A DNA stretch of 64,000 nucleotides, from NCBI GenBank assembly GCA_009193035.1, contig SWDT01000038.1:434001-498000 (forward strand), read 5' to 3'. Source of the stretch: Halicephalobus mephisto. Taxonomy: Eukaryota > Nematoda > Chromadorea > Rhabditida > Panagrolaimidae. The notes under the pieces were generated by a model. It did not search any database, was not told the DNA's origin, and saw nothing but the letters and a program-made list of their open reading frames with translations. The translations under genes and the position numbers were made by a program. Position 1 is the first letter of the stretch. Every line of letters begins with the position of its first letter. Shown in pieces: positions 1-10,354 of the stretch.

Positions 1-299
1 AAAAGTAGGTGGTTGTCATGTGGAAACAATAAAATCAAAAAAATCTCCGCCTTTTTGTAAAAAAAGTGGTATAGATAATTTTTCAGATAAGTTTATTCAA
101 GAAAAAATTCGGTCCATTTTGTCAAGTGTACACGCAAACCTTAATCTCAAGCGGGTCCTCTTGAAAATTTAATGATGAGCAATCTCCGGATTGTTCTGAC
201 GTAAAACCAAATTATCCAAAACGATTCAGACTAAATAGGATTTGTAAATTAAAGTAATTTCCATTAAATCAATTGTATTATTAAAAAAAATAAAAAAGT
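1..299. other. AT-rich non-coding DNA
   Basis: No open frame, RNA gene or clear repeat is visible. It leads into the first tandem array. Confidence 0.5.
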
Positions 300-790
300 A
301 AAAATTAATACATAATAGTCTCGAGAAGAATTTTTAAACTTTTCCAGTCAAGACCAGAAATGTAAAATTATTTATGTAATTCTAAAAAATATAATTATAT
401 TATTTTTAAAAATAATCTTTTCCACAAAATTGTCTCGAGAGGAATTTTTAAACTTTTCCAGTCAAGATCAAAAATGTGAAATTTAATATTTATGTAATTC
501 TAAAAAATATAATTATATTATTTTTAAAAATAAATTTTTCCACAAAATTGTCTCGAGAAGAATTTCTAAAATTTTCCAGTCAAGACCAAAAATGTGAAAT
601 TATTTATGTAATTCTAAAAAATATAATTATATTATTTTTAAAAATAATCTTTTCCACAAAATGGTCTCGAGAAGAATTTTTAAACTTTTCCAGTCAAGAC
701 CAGAAATGTAAAATTATTTATGTAATTCTAAAAAATATAATTTAGAATTATATTATTTTTAAAAATTCAAAAATAAATTTTTTCACAAAC
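300..790. repeat. ~115-bp tandem array (family R1)
   Basis: Four copies start near 318, 431, 549 and 663, each opening with a version of GTCTCGAGAAGAATTT followed by TTTTCCAGTCAAGACC and an AT-rich tail. The same unit, diverged, lies in introns near 11180-11560, 29820-30440 and 61130-61600, so it is a dispersed family that forms local arrays. The open frame across it is a product of the repeat and is not called as a gene. Confidence 0.85.
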
Positions 791-1019
791 AAGTTATTTT
801 AAATTTTATAAAAAACCCTAAATTTAAAAAAGTTGAAGAAATAAAATTCGAATGAACATCCGGTTTATTGTCCCCACTTTGGAGACGCGCAACGATCAAA
901 TCTGCCGTCATGGTTTCTGAAAAAAAATGCAACTTTATCGGGTTACTTCCGGGGTCATTGAGTCAAGTTTTGAAATTTTGAAGTATTTTTTAAAATTAAA
1001 TTTTAAGCGCCATTTTGGA

Positions 1020-1425
1020 AATTGTTGGATTTGTCAGTTTGAATGACCCGCGTAATAAAGTAGATATCGTAGAAAAGGTTTATAGAATAAATGCCTAAGG
1101 CACAATACAAAATCTGTGTTGAACTCGACACACCCAATAAAACATATAATTCCCGCCAAGAGGAATTGTATGTTCCCTTTGTTGGTGCTAAGGCAATTCG
1201 CGTCGGGACCAAGCGCTTTCTTCTTAGTGCTAAAGGAATCCGTTCGGGACCAAGCACTTCCTTGTTGGTGCTAAGGGAATCCGTTCGGGACCAAGCACTT
1301 CCCTTTTAGTGCTAAAGGAATTCGTGTCGGGACCAAGCACTTCCCTCTTAGTGCTAAGGCAATTCGTGTCGGGACCAAGCGCTTCCCTCTTAGTGCTAAG
1401 GCAATCCGTTCAAGACCATGTTTTT
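1020..1425. repeat. Dispersed element with hairpin-repeat tail (family R2, copy 1)
   Basis: The left part carries the palindrome-like TGCCTAAGGCACAATAC and a block ending AGAGGAATTGTATGTTC. The right part is about five units of 41-43 bp, each containing GGGACCAAGCACTTCC and then TTAGTGCTAAGG. AGCACT and AGTGCT inside each unit form a short inverted repeat, so each unit can fold as a hairpin. Related copies lie at 12170-12440 and 55849-56060. Overlapping open frames on both strands are repeat artefacts. Confidence 0.85.
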
Positions 1426-1964
1426 AAAAAACTGCATTTTTGATTTTTAAAATACTTTATTACTGAATTATTTCGGAATTTTATAAACGTTATATTTTAT
1501 ATTTTTAGATCTTGATTGGGAGATTCTAAAAATTCGTGTCAAAACAATTTTATGAATAATTTATTTTTGACTTTCAATAGTATCGTTGGGAGGTCAGATT
1601 CGGCGAAATTTATTGCTGAAATAATTCTTCGAATCAAAAACGAACACTTGGATCTAATGATCGTCCTGTTCCTCCGTGTTAATGGATGTCTCTTTGTTAC
1701 TTTAGTTTTTATGACGAAAAAAACGAGCAACTTTGACGGAAAAATAACGTTTGCAATTCAAAGATAACACGTATGAAGAGATCTATTGCTTTTCAGGTGA
1801 GAATAAAGAATGACTTTAAAAAACAAGGATATCAATTACCCCAGGGAAAATAGGAATAAACAAGTCTGTTAAGATCACTGACGACGTAGGAAATACATTT
1901 ATCCGAAAATTTTACTCTGATGTAAAACGATTTACATAATAATGCAAAAATTTTGCAAAATTAC
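1426..1964. other. Non-coding AT-rich spacer
   Basis: An open frame at about 1516-1767 shows no recognisable domain or splice context. I see no feature to call here. Confidence 0.4.
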
Positions 1965-2375
1965 ATCAACGCGGATTTTTAAGAAAATTTAAAATTTTAG
2001 GTAAAAGGAAGAGGAAAAGAGAGAGAGGAAAGAGAAAGAGAGGAAGAAAAAGAAAAAGAAGAGAGAGGAAGAAAAAGAAAAAGAAGGGAGAGAAAGAGAA
2101 AGAAAGAAAGAGAAAGAGAGAAAGGAAAAGAAGAGAGAGAAAGAAAAAGAAGGGAGAGAAAGAAAAAGAAGGGAGAGAAAGAGAGAGAGAAAAAGAAAAA
2201 GAAGAGAGAGACAAAAAAAAAAGAAAAAGGAAGAGAGAGAAAATTGATTTTGGTAACTTCTCCAGATTTACCATTTTTTCCATTTTCATGACTCCATTAC
2301 TTTTACGCGGGAATTCAAAAATTTCAAAAAAATTTAAAAATAAAAAAGGAATTTTTCTCGACATGATTTTTTGGA
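1965..2375. repeat. CCCGCGC-type element with a (GA)-rich polypurine core (family R3, copy 1)
   Basis: A nearly pure A/G tract runs from about 2003 to 2245 on the + strand. It is flanked on the left by TTAGGTAAAAGGAAGAG and on the right by TTTACCATTTTTTCCATTTT and then ACGCGGGAATTCAAAAATTT. The flanks match those at 40690-40960 and, inverted, at 4310-4440 and 43370-43830, so the tract belongs to a dispersed element. The 143-codon antisense frame made of Ser/Leu/Phe is a product of the purine tract. Confidence 0.75.
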
Positions 2376-2430
2376 GTTTTCCAGGACATTTAGCCAAAGC
2401 AGAGTTGCTAAATTAGAAAAATTTATAAAA

Positions 2431-2660
2431 ATTAAAAAATTGCAATTTTTTACGAAAATAAAAAATCGATGAAGATTTTTTAAAAATTATAATAATTTAA
2501 AATTAAAAAATTGCAATTTTTTACGAAAATAAAAAATCGATGAAAAGTTTTAAAAAATTATAATAATTTAAAATTAAAAAATTGCAATTTTTTACGAAAA
2601 TAAAAAATCGATGAAAATTTTTTAAAAATTATAATAATTTAAAATTAAAAAATTGATTAT
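2431..2660. repeat. 71-bp perfect-period tandem repeat
   Basis: ATTAAAAAATTGCAATTTTT recurs at 2431, 2502, 2573 and 2644, an exact 71-bp spacing. Each unit contains ACGAAAATAAAAAATCGATG. Three units are complete and the fourth is truncated. Near-identity of the units suggests recent expansion. Confidence 0.9.
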
Positions 2661-2719
2661 TTAAAACAATATGCGCATTGGAACGAAACGGTATAATTCG
2701 TGGATATCGAAAGGAATAA

Positions 2720-2966
2720 CAATTGCTGGCCGATTTCGAGGGACGGAAGCCAGAGGCAACTCGGCAGGTGATCAATTTGCCAAGACAACTAAGAACTGCT
2801 CTTGCCAAAGTCGCCATGTTGATCTCCTCCCTCCATCGATTGTCATCACTAGACAACTTACAGCACAAACTTTTATTCGTCTGGCAGAAAGTGACTGTTG
2901 ATTACTTATCATTGAAAAAAAATAAATTTGATAACCTTAACAAGTCCGAACGTCATATCACATAAA
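2720..2966 (+). other. Unassigned coding-like open frame
   Basis: An open frame from CAA TTG at 2720 to a stop near 2965 reads as about 80 residues with ordinary composition (for example LADFEGRKPEATRQVINLP) and better base composition than its surroundings. A stop codon lies directly upstream. No ATG near the start and no good splice acceptor were seen. It may be an exon remnant of a decayed gene or transposon. No family is recognised. Confidence 0.25.
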
Positions 2967-3403
2967 AAAAGCACAACTTTCGGTTCCATAAAAATTGCGA
3001 AATGTGACATAATCGTCACGTTTTTCATGAATATTTGGCATTTGTGACGAAAATTAAAACTTAATCATTATATTTTTCATGTATATTTGACTTTTGTGAC
3101 GAAAAATAAAAAATAATAGTGACGATTTACATTCATTATTGCGCTAAAAGTTGTTTTTTTGTGTGTAGAGATTTTGGATAGTGTCTATTTTGAACTGAAA
3201 TCAGGGCTTTCTAGTCACTATCCAAAAACAGCTCCAATACACTCAAAAAACGTGATTTTTGATTCTATAAAAATTGTGAAATATCACAAAAAAGTAACAA
3301 TCGTCACATTTTTCATGAATATTTGACTTTTGTGAAGGAAATTGAAAAATAATAGTGACGATTTACATTTATTACTGTACCAAAAGTTACGCTTTTTTGT
3401 GCG
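2958..3403. mobile_element. Compound MITE, copy 1
   Basis: Two ~165-200 bp elements in the same orientation flank a ~75-bp spacer. Each element has an interior with CGTCAC...ACTTTTGTGA...AATAGTGACGATTTACATT and ends in CAAAAGTTACGCTTTTTTGTG or a variant, with an inverted version at the other end. The spacer (about 3170-3243) has its own inverted repeat, TTTTGGATAGTG and CACTATCCAAAA. The same arrangement recurs at 4845-5243 and, inverted, at 7185-7583. No transposase is encoded. Confidence 0.85.
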
Positions 3404-4260
3404 AAGGAATGCCTAAGGTTTATTGTCAAGAAACGGAGGAAGCCGAATTTTCGAATGACGCGAATATTGGGAAATACGCCAAAACGAAGAAAAACAAATT
3501 CATGATTGTTTAATGAGAGATCGGCGGCAACGAACATGACCAAGAGGGTGGGCTCTACTTCCTTGAGTCATGGTCATATGGTAGAGGGGAACATTTATTT
3601 TCAAGACCCTTCCAAGGACCAGATTTGATTTTTTCAATCCAGTCGTTAAATAAATTTGACGATTTTTAACAACTTGAGGATAGCTAGACGTCCTTAGGGC
3701 ATGGATTCGGAGGGATTTGCAACACATGTAAAGACGGAAAAAACGATTTTTTAAGTTTAAACTTTTCAAAATTTAATAGTTAATTTTTTTTAAATTCAGT
3801 AATTAATCTTTTTTCGAAATTTAATAGCTAACTTTTTTTAAATTTAAAAAATAACTTTTTTTTATATTTAAAAATTAATTTTTTTAAAATTTAATAATTT
3901 TTTTAAAATTTAATAATTTTTTTAAAATTTAATAATTTTTTTAAATTTAATAATTTATTTTTTTTAAATTTAAAATTAACTTTTTTTTTAAAATTTAATA
4001 ATTTATTTTTTATTGAGTATTATAATTTTAAAAAATAAAAATTTTTGAAATTTTGTACAAGAAAAAGTAAATTTGACAAATCTAGGATAATTGATTCAGT
4101 TTTTTTAGTTTTTTATATAAATTTTTTTTGAAATAATTTTTATAAAAATTTACATTTTTTAAATTTTCGAATTTCTGCACGAGAATGTAAAAATAAAAAA
4201 ATGTTAAATTTACAAAAATCAATTTATTTCGATTTTCTAGTTTTTGTAGAGATGATTCTG
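3404..4260. other. AT-rich spacer with short homopolymer-type repeats
   Basis: A somewhat richer stretch at 3405-3770 has short open frames on both strands without recognisable content. Beyond that lies a run of TTTTTTAAATTTAATAATT variants. Confidence 0.4.
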
Positions 4261-4445
4261 GAAATTCCTTTCAAGAGAATAACGTAAAAAAGTTGATTTT
4301 TGAATTTTCATAGTTATTTTTGAAATTTTTGAATTCCCGCGCGAGAGAGAGTAAAAGTGAAAAATGGCAAATTTGGCAAACCTACAGAAATCGACTCGCT
4401 CTGTTCTCTCTCTTTTTTATTTAAATCCTAAAAATTTCATAAAAA
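4261..4445. repeat. CCCGCGC element (family R3, copy 2, short form)
   Basis: It contains GAATTCCCGCGCGAGAGAGAG, then AAAATGGCAAATTTGGCAAA, and closes with a short pyrimidine run GTTCTCTCTCTTTTTTATT. It is a compact version of the element at 43370-43830. Confidence 0.65.
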
Positions 4446-4844
4446 TATTTATTTTTAGGTTTTTATAATACTATTATTTTAAAAAATAAAAAATTTTATT
4501 TACGCACGATTCTTCAAAGGCGGGCTGAATCCTGTTTGGCGCGAAGCAGATCATTGAATTTTTTGATTTAAATATTTTTCTCCACATGGAGAAAAACTAA
4601 AACGAGGAAGATTGCGCAATGGTCCTTGCACGAAAAAAATATTTAGGTTAAAAATTAAATTTTTTTCGTTTTTAAACCAGTAAAGTGGGAAATTCAAAAA
4701 TTTCGGTTTTTTTTGACGTCAGTTTCCTCCAAATTTTTTTTGTATTATGTTTGGATAGATGACATCTTGGATGTTCCAAAAATGGAAATCAAATTTTGCA
4801 ACAATTTCGAAAATTTTTGTTTTTTAAGATTTCAAACGTCTGCA

Positions 4845-5243
4845 TATAGAAAAAGCGTAACTTTTGGCTTTGTAACAGTTACAAAATGTGACAAAAAAGT
4901 AACAATCGTCACATTTTTCATGTATTTTTGACTTTTGTGAAGAAAATTAAAAAATAATAGTGACGATTTATATTTGTTACTGTGCTAAAAGTTATTTTTT
5001 TGTGTGTAAAGACTTTGGATAGTGTCTATTTTGAACTGAAATAAGGGCTTTCTAGTCACTATCCAAAAACAGCTTCAATACACTCAAAAAACGTGATTTT
5101 TGATTCTATAAAAATTGCGAAATATCACAAAAAAGTAACAATCGTCACATTTTTCATGTATATTTGACTTTTGTGAAGGAAATTAAAAAGTAATAGTGAC
5201 GATTTCCATTTATTACTGAACCAAAAGTTACGCTTTTTTATGT
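4845..5243. mobile_element. Compound MITE, copy 2
   Basis: Same structure as the copy at 2958-3403: element, spacer with TTTGGATAGTG...CACTATCCAAAAA (near 5009-5066), then a second element ending CCAAAAGTTACGCTTTTTTA. The left element keeps AAAAAGCGTAACTTTTGGC at its start. Confidence 0.85.
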
Positions 5244-6515
5244 CTGCACACATGTGATTCGAAAAGTGCCGGACAAATATCCACTTGACGGGCTGAACTC
5301 GAGTCAAAATAATAACAAAAAACCGCGATGATCTCGATTACCTCATTGACGGGCTTGACGTCAAGATCCCATGTGAAAAAAGTCGGAAAAATTGGCCGAT
5401 CTGGCTCTAATTTTGATAGATTACGCCGGATTTTCTATCTAGATGATTTATTACTTTAAAGTTTTAATCGAATTAATTTTACAAGTTAAATAGAACAAAC
5501 AAATGATGTTTTGGAGCATCTTCGGGAGCAAAAAGGTGAGATATTATCATTAGGAGAAGTCAACAATCACCCTGCCCCCGATAAAGGAGAACTGCAAGTC
5601 CTGACGTTTGTAGATTCCCGATAACCTTCGTCTTGTAATCTAACTTGCTGAACATGGACCCATAAATTGTCATTCTCGTCCACAATGCCAAGGTCTGTAA
5701 AGCAATCGACCTCAAAATCAACGTCAAAGTTGAGATTAAAATCAATGTCAATATCATCATCAAAATAAAAAATTTAAGTTTAAATAAAAATAAAAAAATT
5801 ATATTAAAATTTAAATAAAAATAAAAATAAAAAAAAAATTATATTAAAATAAAAATTAAAATTAAAAAATTAAAAATAAATAAAGCAAAAAATTTAAATA
5901 AAAAATAAAAAAATTAAATTTAAATTTAAAGTAAAAAAAAATAAATAAAAATAAAATAGAAAGTTAAATTTAAATAAAAACTAAAACTTGAAATAAATAA
6001 TTTTAATTTTAAATAAAAACAAACCTCGAAATTTTAAAATTTAAATTAAATAAAAAATAAAAATTAAGATAAAACGCAAGATCAATGTCAAGATTAAAAA
6101 TTAAAATCAAAGTCAGTTTCAAAATTTAAATTTAAAAAATTAAATAAATATTGTAACTTACAGGCAATATTCATTCAGACTATCTGACATGTTTTTATTA
6201 TTTTTAAATTATTTTTTTAAACTTTTAATAAAAAAGTTTTTTTTAAAATAATTTTAATAAAAAAGTTACTTTTAAAATAATTTTAATAAAAAAGTTATTT
6301 TTAAAATAATTTTAATAAAAAAGTTATTTTTAAAATAATTTTAATAAAAAAAGTTTTTTTTAAGTAATTTCAATAAAAAAGTTTTTTTAAAAATAATTTT
6401 AATAAAAAAAGTTTTTTTTTAAATAATTTCAATAAAAAAGTTATTTTAAAAATAATTTCAATAAAAAAGTTATTTTTTGTGTATAAATACTTTTATAAAA
6501 TATAAATTTTTAAGA
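5244..6515. other. Non-coding spacer with A-rich and 35-bp tandem repeats
   Basis: 5250-5760 is a less AT-rich stretch without a recognisable gene. 5760-6150 is AAAATAAAAATTAAA-type sequence. 6210-6480 is a tandem array of about ten units of ~35 bp based on AATTTTAATAAAAAAGTT. Confidence 0.6.
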
Positions 6516-6676
6516 TACACAGAAAAAAGTAAGTTTTGGCGTAATAACAGTTACAAAATGTGACAAAAAAGTAACATTCATCATATTTTTATGGATATTT
6601 GGCATTTTTGACGAAAATTAAAAAATAATAGTGACAATTTACATTTATTATTGAACCAAAAGTTTTTTTTTGTGTA
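6516..6676. mobile_element. Single MITE
   Basis: A ~160-bp element opens with ACACAGAAAAAAGTAAGTTTT, has a core with TGTGACAAAAAAGTAAC and AATAGTGACAATTTACATT, and ends AACCAAAAGTTTTTTTTTGTG. It is a solo unit of the element that forms the compound copies nearby. Confidence 0.75.
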
Positions 6677-7184
6677 CTTATATTATAAAATTCATTTCAC
6701 TTGTTGTTGATGTAAGTAACATGGTTAAAAATCGAATATATGTGTTATTTTTCGTTTATTATTGTGCTTTGGACAGAGAGGAAATAATTTTCGGACCTCT
6801 AGACCGATTTTTTCGAGGAGATGACAATTGAGTAGCCGTATTTTGGAGCAGAACTTGGAGCAAAACATGCGTTCACCACTGAAGCGAGAATGGAGGTCTT
6901 CAATTATGTTCCTTTGGTGTACTGGCCTGGTTTTGCCATTTTTGACATCAGTAAAACCCGTCTGTCCGTTCTAGGGCCCTTCTGCCGGGACAGAGAAGGA
7001 ATCTATCAAAATTCGACCAAACCGGATAACTTACCAGTTGCTTTCTGGACATTTTTTAATTTTATTCATAAATTTACGGTAAAATTAACCTTGAAGGATT
7101 TTCATGTTATTTATTTTTGATATTTGTCGATATAGAATTTTTTCATTTTAGTAATTTATCGAATCGTTCTTCAAAACACGACTG
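6677..7184. other. Spacer with a weak signal-peptide-like open frame
   Basis: From an ATG near 6868 a 35-residue frame reads MRSPLKREWRSS and then a hydrophobic run FLWCTGLVLPFL. It is followed by a stop, and the frame reopens for about 45 codons. A first coding exon of a small secreted protein is possible, but no splice partner was found. Confidence 0.2.
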
Positions 7185-7583
7185 CACACAAAAAAACAAC
7201 TTTTGGTACAGTAATAAATGGAAATCGTCACTATTATTTTTTAATTTCCTTCACAAAAGTCAAATATACATGAAAAATATGACGATTGTTACTTTTTTGT
7301 CTTATTTCACAATTTTTATAGAATCAAAAATTACATTTTTTGAGTGTATTGAAGCTGCTTTTGGATAGTGACTAGAAAGCCCTGATTTCAGTTCAAAATA
7401 GACACTATCCAAAGTCTCTACACACAAAAAAACAACTTTTAGCGCAATAATGAATGTAAATCGTCACTATTATTTTTTAATTTCCTTCACAAAAGTCAAA
7501 TATTTATGAAAAATATGACGATTGTTACTTTTTTGTCTTATTTTGTAATTTTTATAGAATCAAAAATTGCGCTTTTTTTGTAA
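7185..7583. mobile_element. Compound MITE, copy 3 (inverted orientation)
   Basis: It opens with CACACAAAAAAACAACTTTTGG. The spacer TTTGGATAGTGACTAGAAAG...CACTATCCAAAG lies at about 7361-7412, and a second element ends GCGCTTTTTTTGTAAGTAG. The whole block is the reverse complement of the copies at 2958 and 4845. Confidence 0.85.
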
Positions 7584-7890
7584 GTAGATTACAATTTTGA
7601 CAATTTACCTATGTCTGTGCTCTTCGAAGACCGGTGCTCACATCGACGATCTGACACTGATCCATCCCGTACCTATGGCTATAACACCCATCGGTCGAAT
7701 ACCGGAGCCTTTTATCTTTGCCTATATCTAATGTCTGCTTGTGGTTCCTAGCTTGTCCTCCACTATCCACATGCATTCAGAAAACTTGTTAATGTTACTT
7801 CTTCACGACTCCTCAAGTGGTCTGTGATGATTCTTGTTTCCTCTTCTCTATATATCCTCAGGGTCTACGGTTATGGGACATTTCTGTCCT

Positions 7891-8240
7891 AGACATTTGT
7901 GTTCCAATTTTAGAATTAAAACTGAAAAAAGTACTTACAATAGTGGAATAAAATTCATAGATTCTGAATCTGAAACTAGAAACTAGAATTAATAATCAAC
8001 CTTCAGAATCCAGGATTCTAAAAACTAATTTTAAATTTTAAAGATATTTGAAATTTTGAGAATTGAGACATTTGTGTTCCAATTTTAGAGTTAAAACTGA
8101 AAAAAGTACTTACAATAGTGGAATAAAACTCTTAGATTCTGAATCTGAAACTAGAATTAATAATCGACCTTCAGAATCCAGGATTCTAAAAACTAATTTT
8201 AAATTTTAAAGATATTTGAAATTTTAAATCAAAAATCTAC
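7891..8240. repeat. 175-bp tandem duplication
   Basis: AGACATTTGTGTTCCAATTT occurs at 7891 and again at 8066. The two units are nearly identical apart from a small internal duplication in the first. Confidence 0.85.
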
Positions 8241-8418
8241 AAAAAAGTGGAAACTTACCTAAAATAGTTTTTAAAATATTAACAGATATGGTTATTTTAA
8301 ATGGTTTTTAATTTTTAAATCAAAGTTGTAAAAATCGGAACAGAAACGTCACATCACGAAGTCTACTGTAATTTATTACTTTTATAAAATTACCAGTTGA
8401 CGGACTTGACGACTTGGT

Positions 8419-8480
8419 TCCTCGACCGGGAATCGAATTCTGGTTTTGTGATTTTCAGTCACGCGTACCATTGAAAAACT
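8419..8480 (-). pseudogene. tRNA-like relic (Phe-type)
   Basis: Read on the minus strand it has a B-box-like AATTCGATTCCCGG and an anticodon arm GTGACTGAAAATCAC whose loop would place GAA (Phe). The T stem is mismatched and no acceptor stem pairs. It is a degenerate tRNA gene or tRNA-derived element, not a working tRNA. Confidence 0.45.
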
Positions 8481-8539
8481 ACACAACCTTTAAACAGAGA
8501 TTTCGGGACTTGTCTTTAGATCTGATGCTTTTATTCTAA

Positions 8540-8735
8540 AATACAAGGTTTTTATTTTATAAGGCTTTTATTTTAAAATGTGGAATTTTTATTGTAAAAT
8601 ACAAAGTTTTTATTTTATAAGGCTTTTATTTTAAAATATAAGATTTTTATTTTAAAATACAAAGTTTTTATTTTAAAATACAAGGTTTTTATTTTAAAAT
8701 ACAAAGTTTTTATTTTAAAATATAAGATTTTTATA
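8540..8735. repeat. ~24-bp tandem array
   Basis: About eight units of TTTTTATTTTAAAATACAAGG and variants. Confidence 0.8.
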
Positions 8736-9104
8736 ATCCCGGGAGTGATGGTGACGGTCATAGCTCGCACTGTTCAACCTTAAGTTTTGAAAAAACCGGA
8801 ATTGAAAATAACGGAAATTTTGTATCTACTCCGATCCGGATGTCTCTAAACCCATTTAAGCAAAATATAATTTTGAAAAACTAATTTTAAAACAATGTAA
8901 AATTCCAAAATTATCCTTCCGTGGAAAACAGAAATTGTCATGTAGACGATTTTAGTTTTTGAATACTTTTGGAAATTCCCCTTGAGACATTTTTATCGAA
9001 ATTTTCATTTTTCAATTTTGCAATAATATAACAAAGATTTTAATTATACAAAAAGCAATATTTTCGGGATTTTTGAAGTCCCGCAGAAAAGAAAACAGAT
9101 TTTT

Positions 9105-10140
9105 AAAAAAGAAAAAAAGTAATTTTTTTTATTTTTTTTTAATTTTGAAACTTTTTAGAAATTTATTTCGAAATAATTTTTAAAAAATATAATTTTTTTA
9201 TTTTATAATAGTAAACTTTTAAAAAATAAAAAAGCAACTTTTTAGAAATTTATTTCGGAATAATTTTAAAAATATAATTTTTTTATTTTATAATAATGTT
9301 TTTTAAATCTGTCAACTTTTTTCATTTTTTTTTAAATTTTGGAACTTTTTAGAAATTTATTTCGAAATAATTTTAAAAAAATATAATTTTCTAATTTTTT
9401 TAATAATATACTTTTTAAAAAAGAAAAAAACCAACTTTTTTCATTTTTTTTAATTTTGGAACTTTAGAAATTTATTTCGAAGTAATTTTAAAAAACAATT
9501 ATTTTTTAAAGTTTATAATAGTACATTTTTTAAAAAATAAAAAAGCAACTTTTTAGAAATTTATTTCGAAATAATTTTTAAAAACCAACTTTTTTCATTT
9601 TTTTAATTTTGAAACTTTAGAAATTTATTTCGAAGTAATTTTAAAAAACAATTATTTTTTAAAGTTTATAATAGTACATTTTTAAACATTCCTACGAAAA
9701 GAAAGAAATTGTCAAAAATGGAAAATTTGGAAAACTGCTTTTTCATTCAAATTTTAGGATTTTCCAGAGAATTCGTGTCTAGACAATTTTGCAAAAATTT
9801 TATTTTTAAAAAATTTTTATTTTATAAATTCCTTTATTTTTATACTTTTTAAATTAATTTTTTCTTTTGCTTTTTAAATTTAAAAATTTTTATATTTTTA
9901 CTTTTTTTTTAAATTTTAGATTTTTTAAAAAATTTTTATATTTTTACGTTTTTTTTTTAATTTTTAAATTTTTACATTTTTTTAAATTTTTAAATTTTTA
10001 CATTTTTTTTTAATTTTTAAATTTTTACATTTTTTTAAATTTTTAAATTTTTACATTTTTTTTAAATTTTTTAATTTTTACATTTTTTTTAATTTTTACA
10101 TTTTTTTTTAATTTTTTTAATTTTTTAAAAACTTTTTTGC
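9105..10140. repeat. AT-rich tandem arrays upstream of the channel gene
   Basis: 9120-9690 repeats ACTTTTTAGAAATTTATTTC and AATAATTTTAAAAA every ~110-130 bp. 9890-10140 repeats TTTTTAAATTTTTACATT every ~28 bp. No gene is visible between 8736 and 10354. Confidence 0.7.
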
Positions 10141-10354
10141 TTTTCAATTTTGGAATATTGGCCCAACGGAAATTTCGCCAAAAACAATTTTTTCGACGAC
10201 GGTTGTTTTATTTTTGAAGGCGTTTGAATTTCTAACTCGTGAAATAACATTGTTGATTTTTTAAATTTTAGTATTATTTAATTCAGAAAATTTCCAGGTG
10301 TATATTTTTAAAAAATGTGAATAAATTTAAAAATAATTGCCAAACTGGCTAAAA

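Noticed and set aside
1966..2397. 143-codon minus-strand frame rich in Ser, Leu and Phe
   Set aside because: It is the complement of the purine tract and its flanks. Low complexity with no splice or start context.
10337..10354. Earlier start of the channel gene at 10337
   Set aside because: The codon there is TTG. The first ATG in frame is at 10355 and directly opens a signal peptide.
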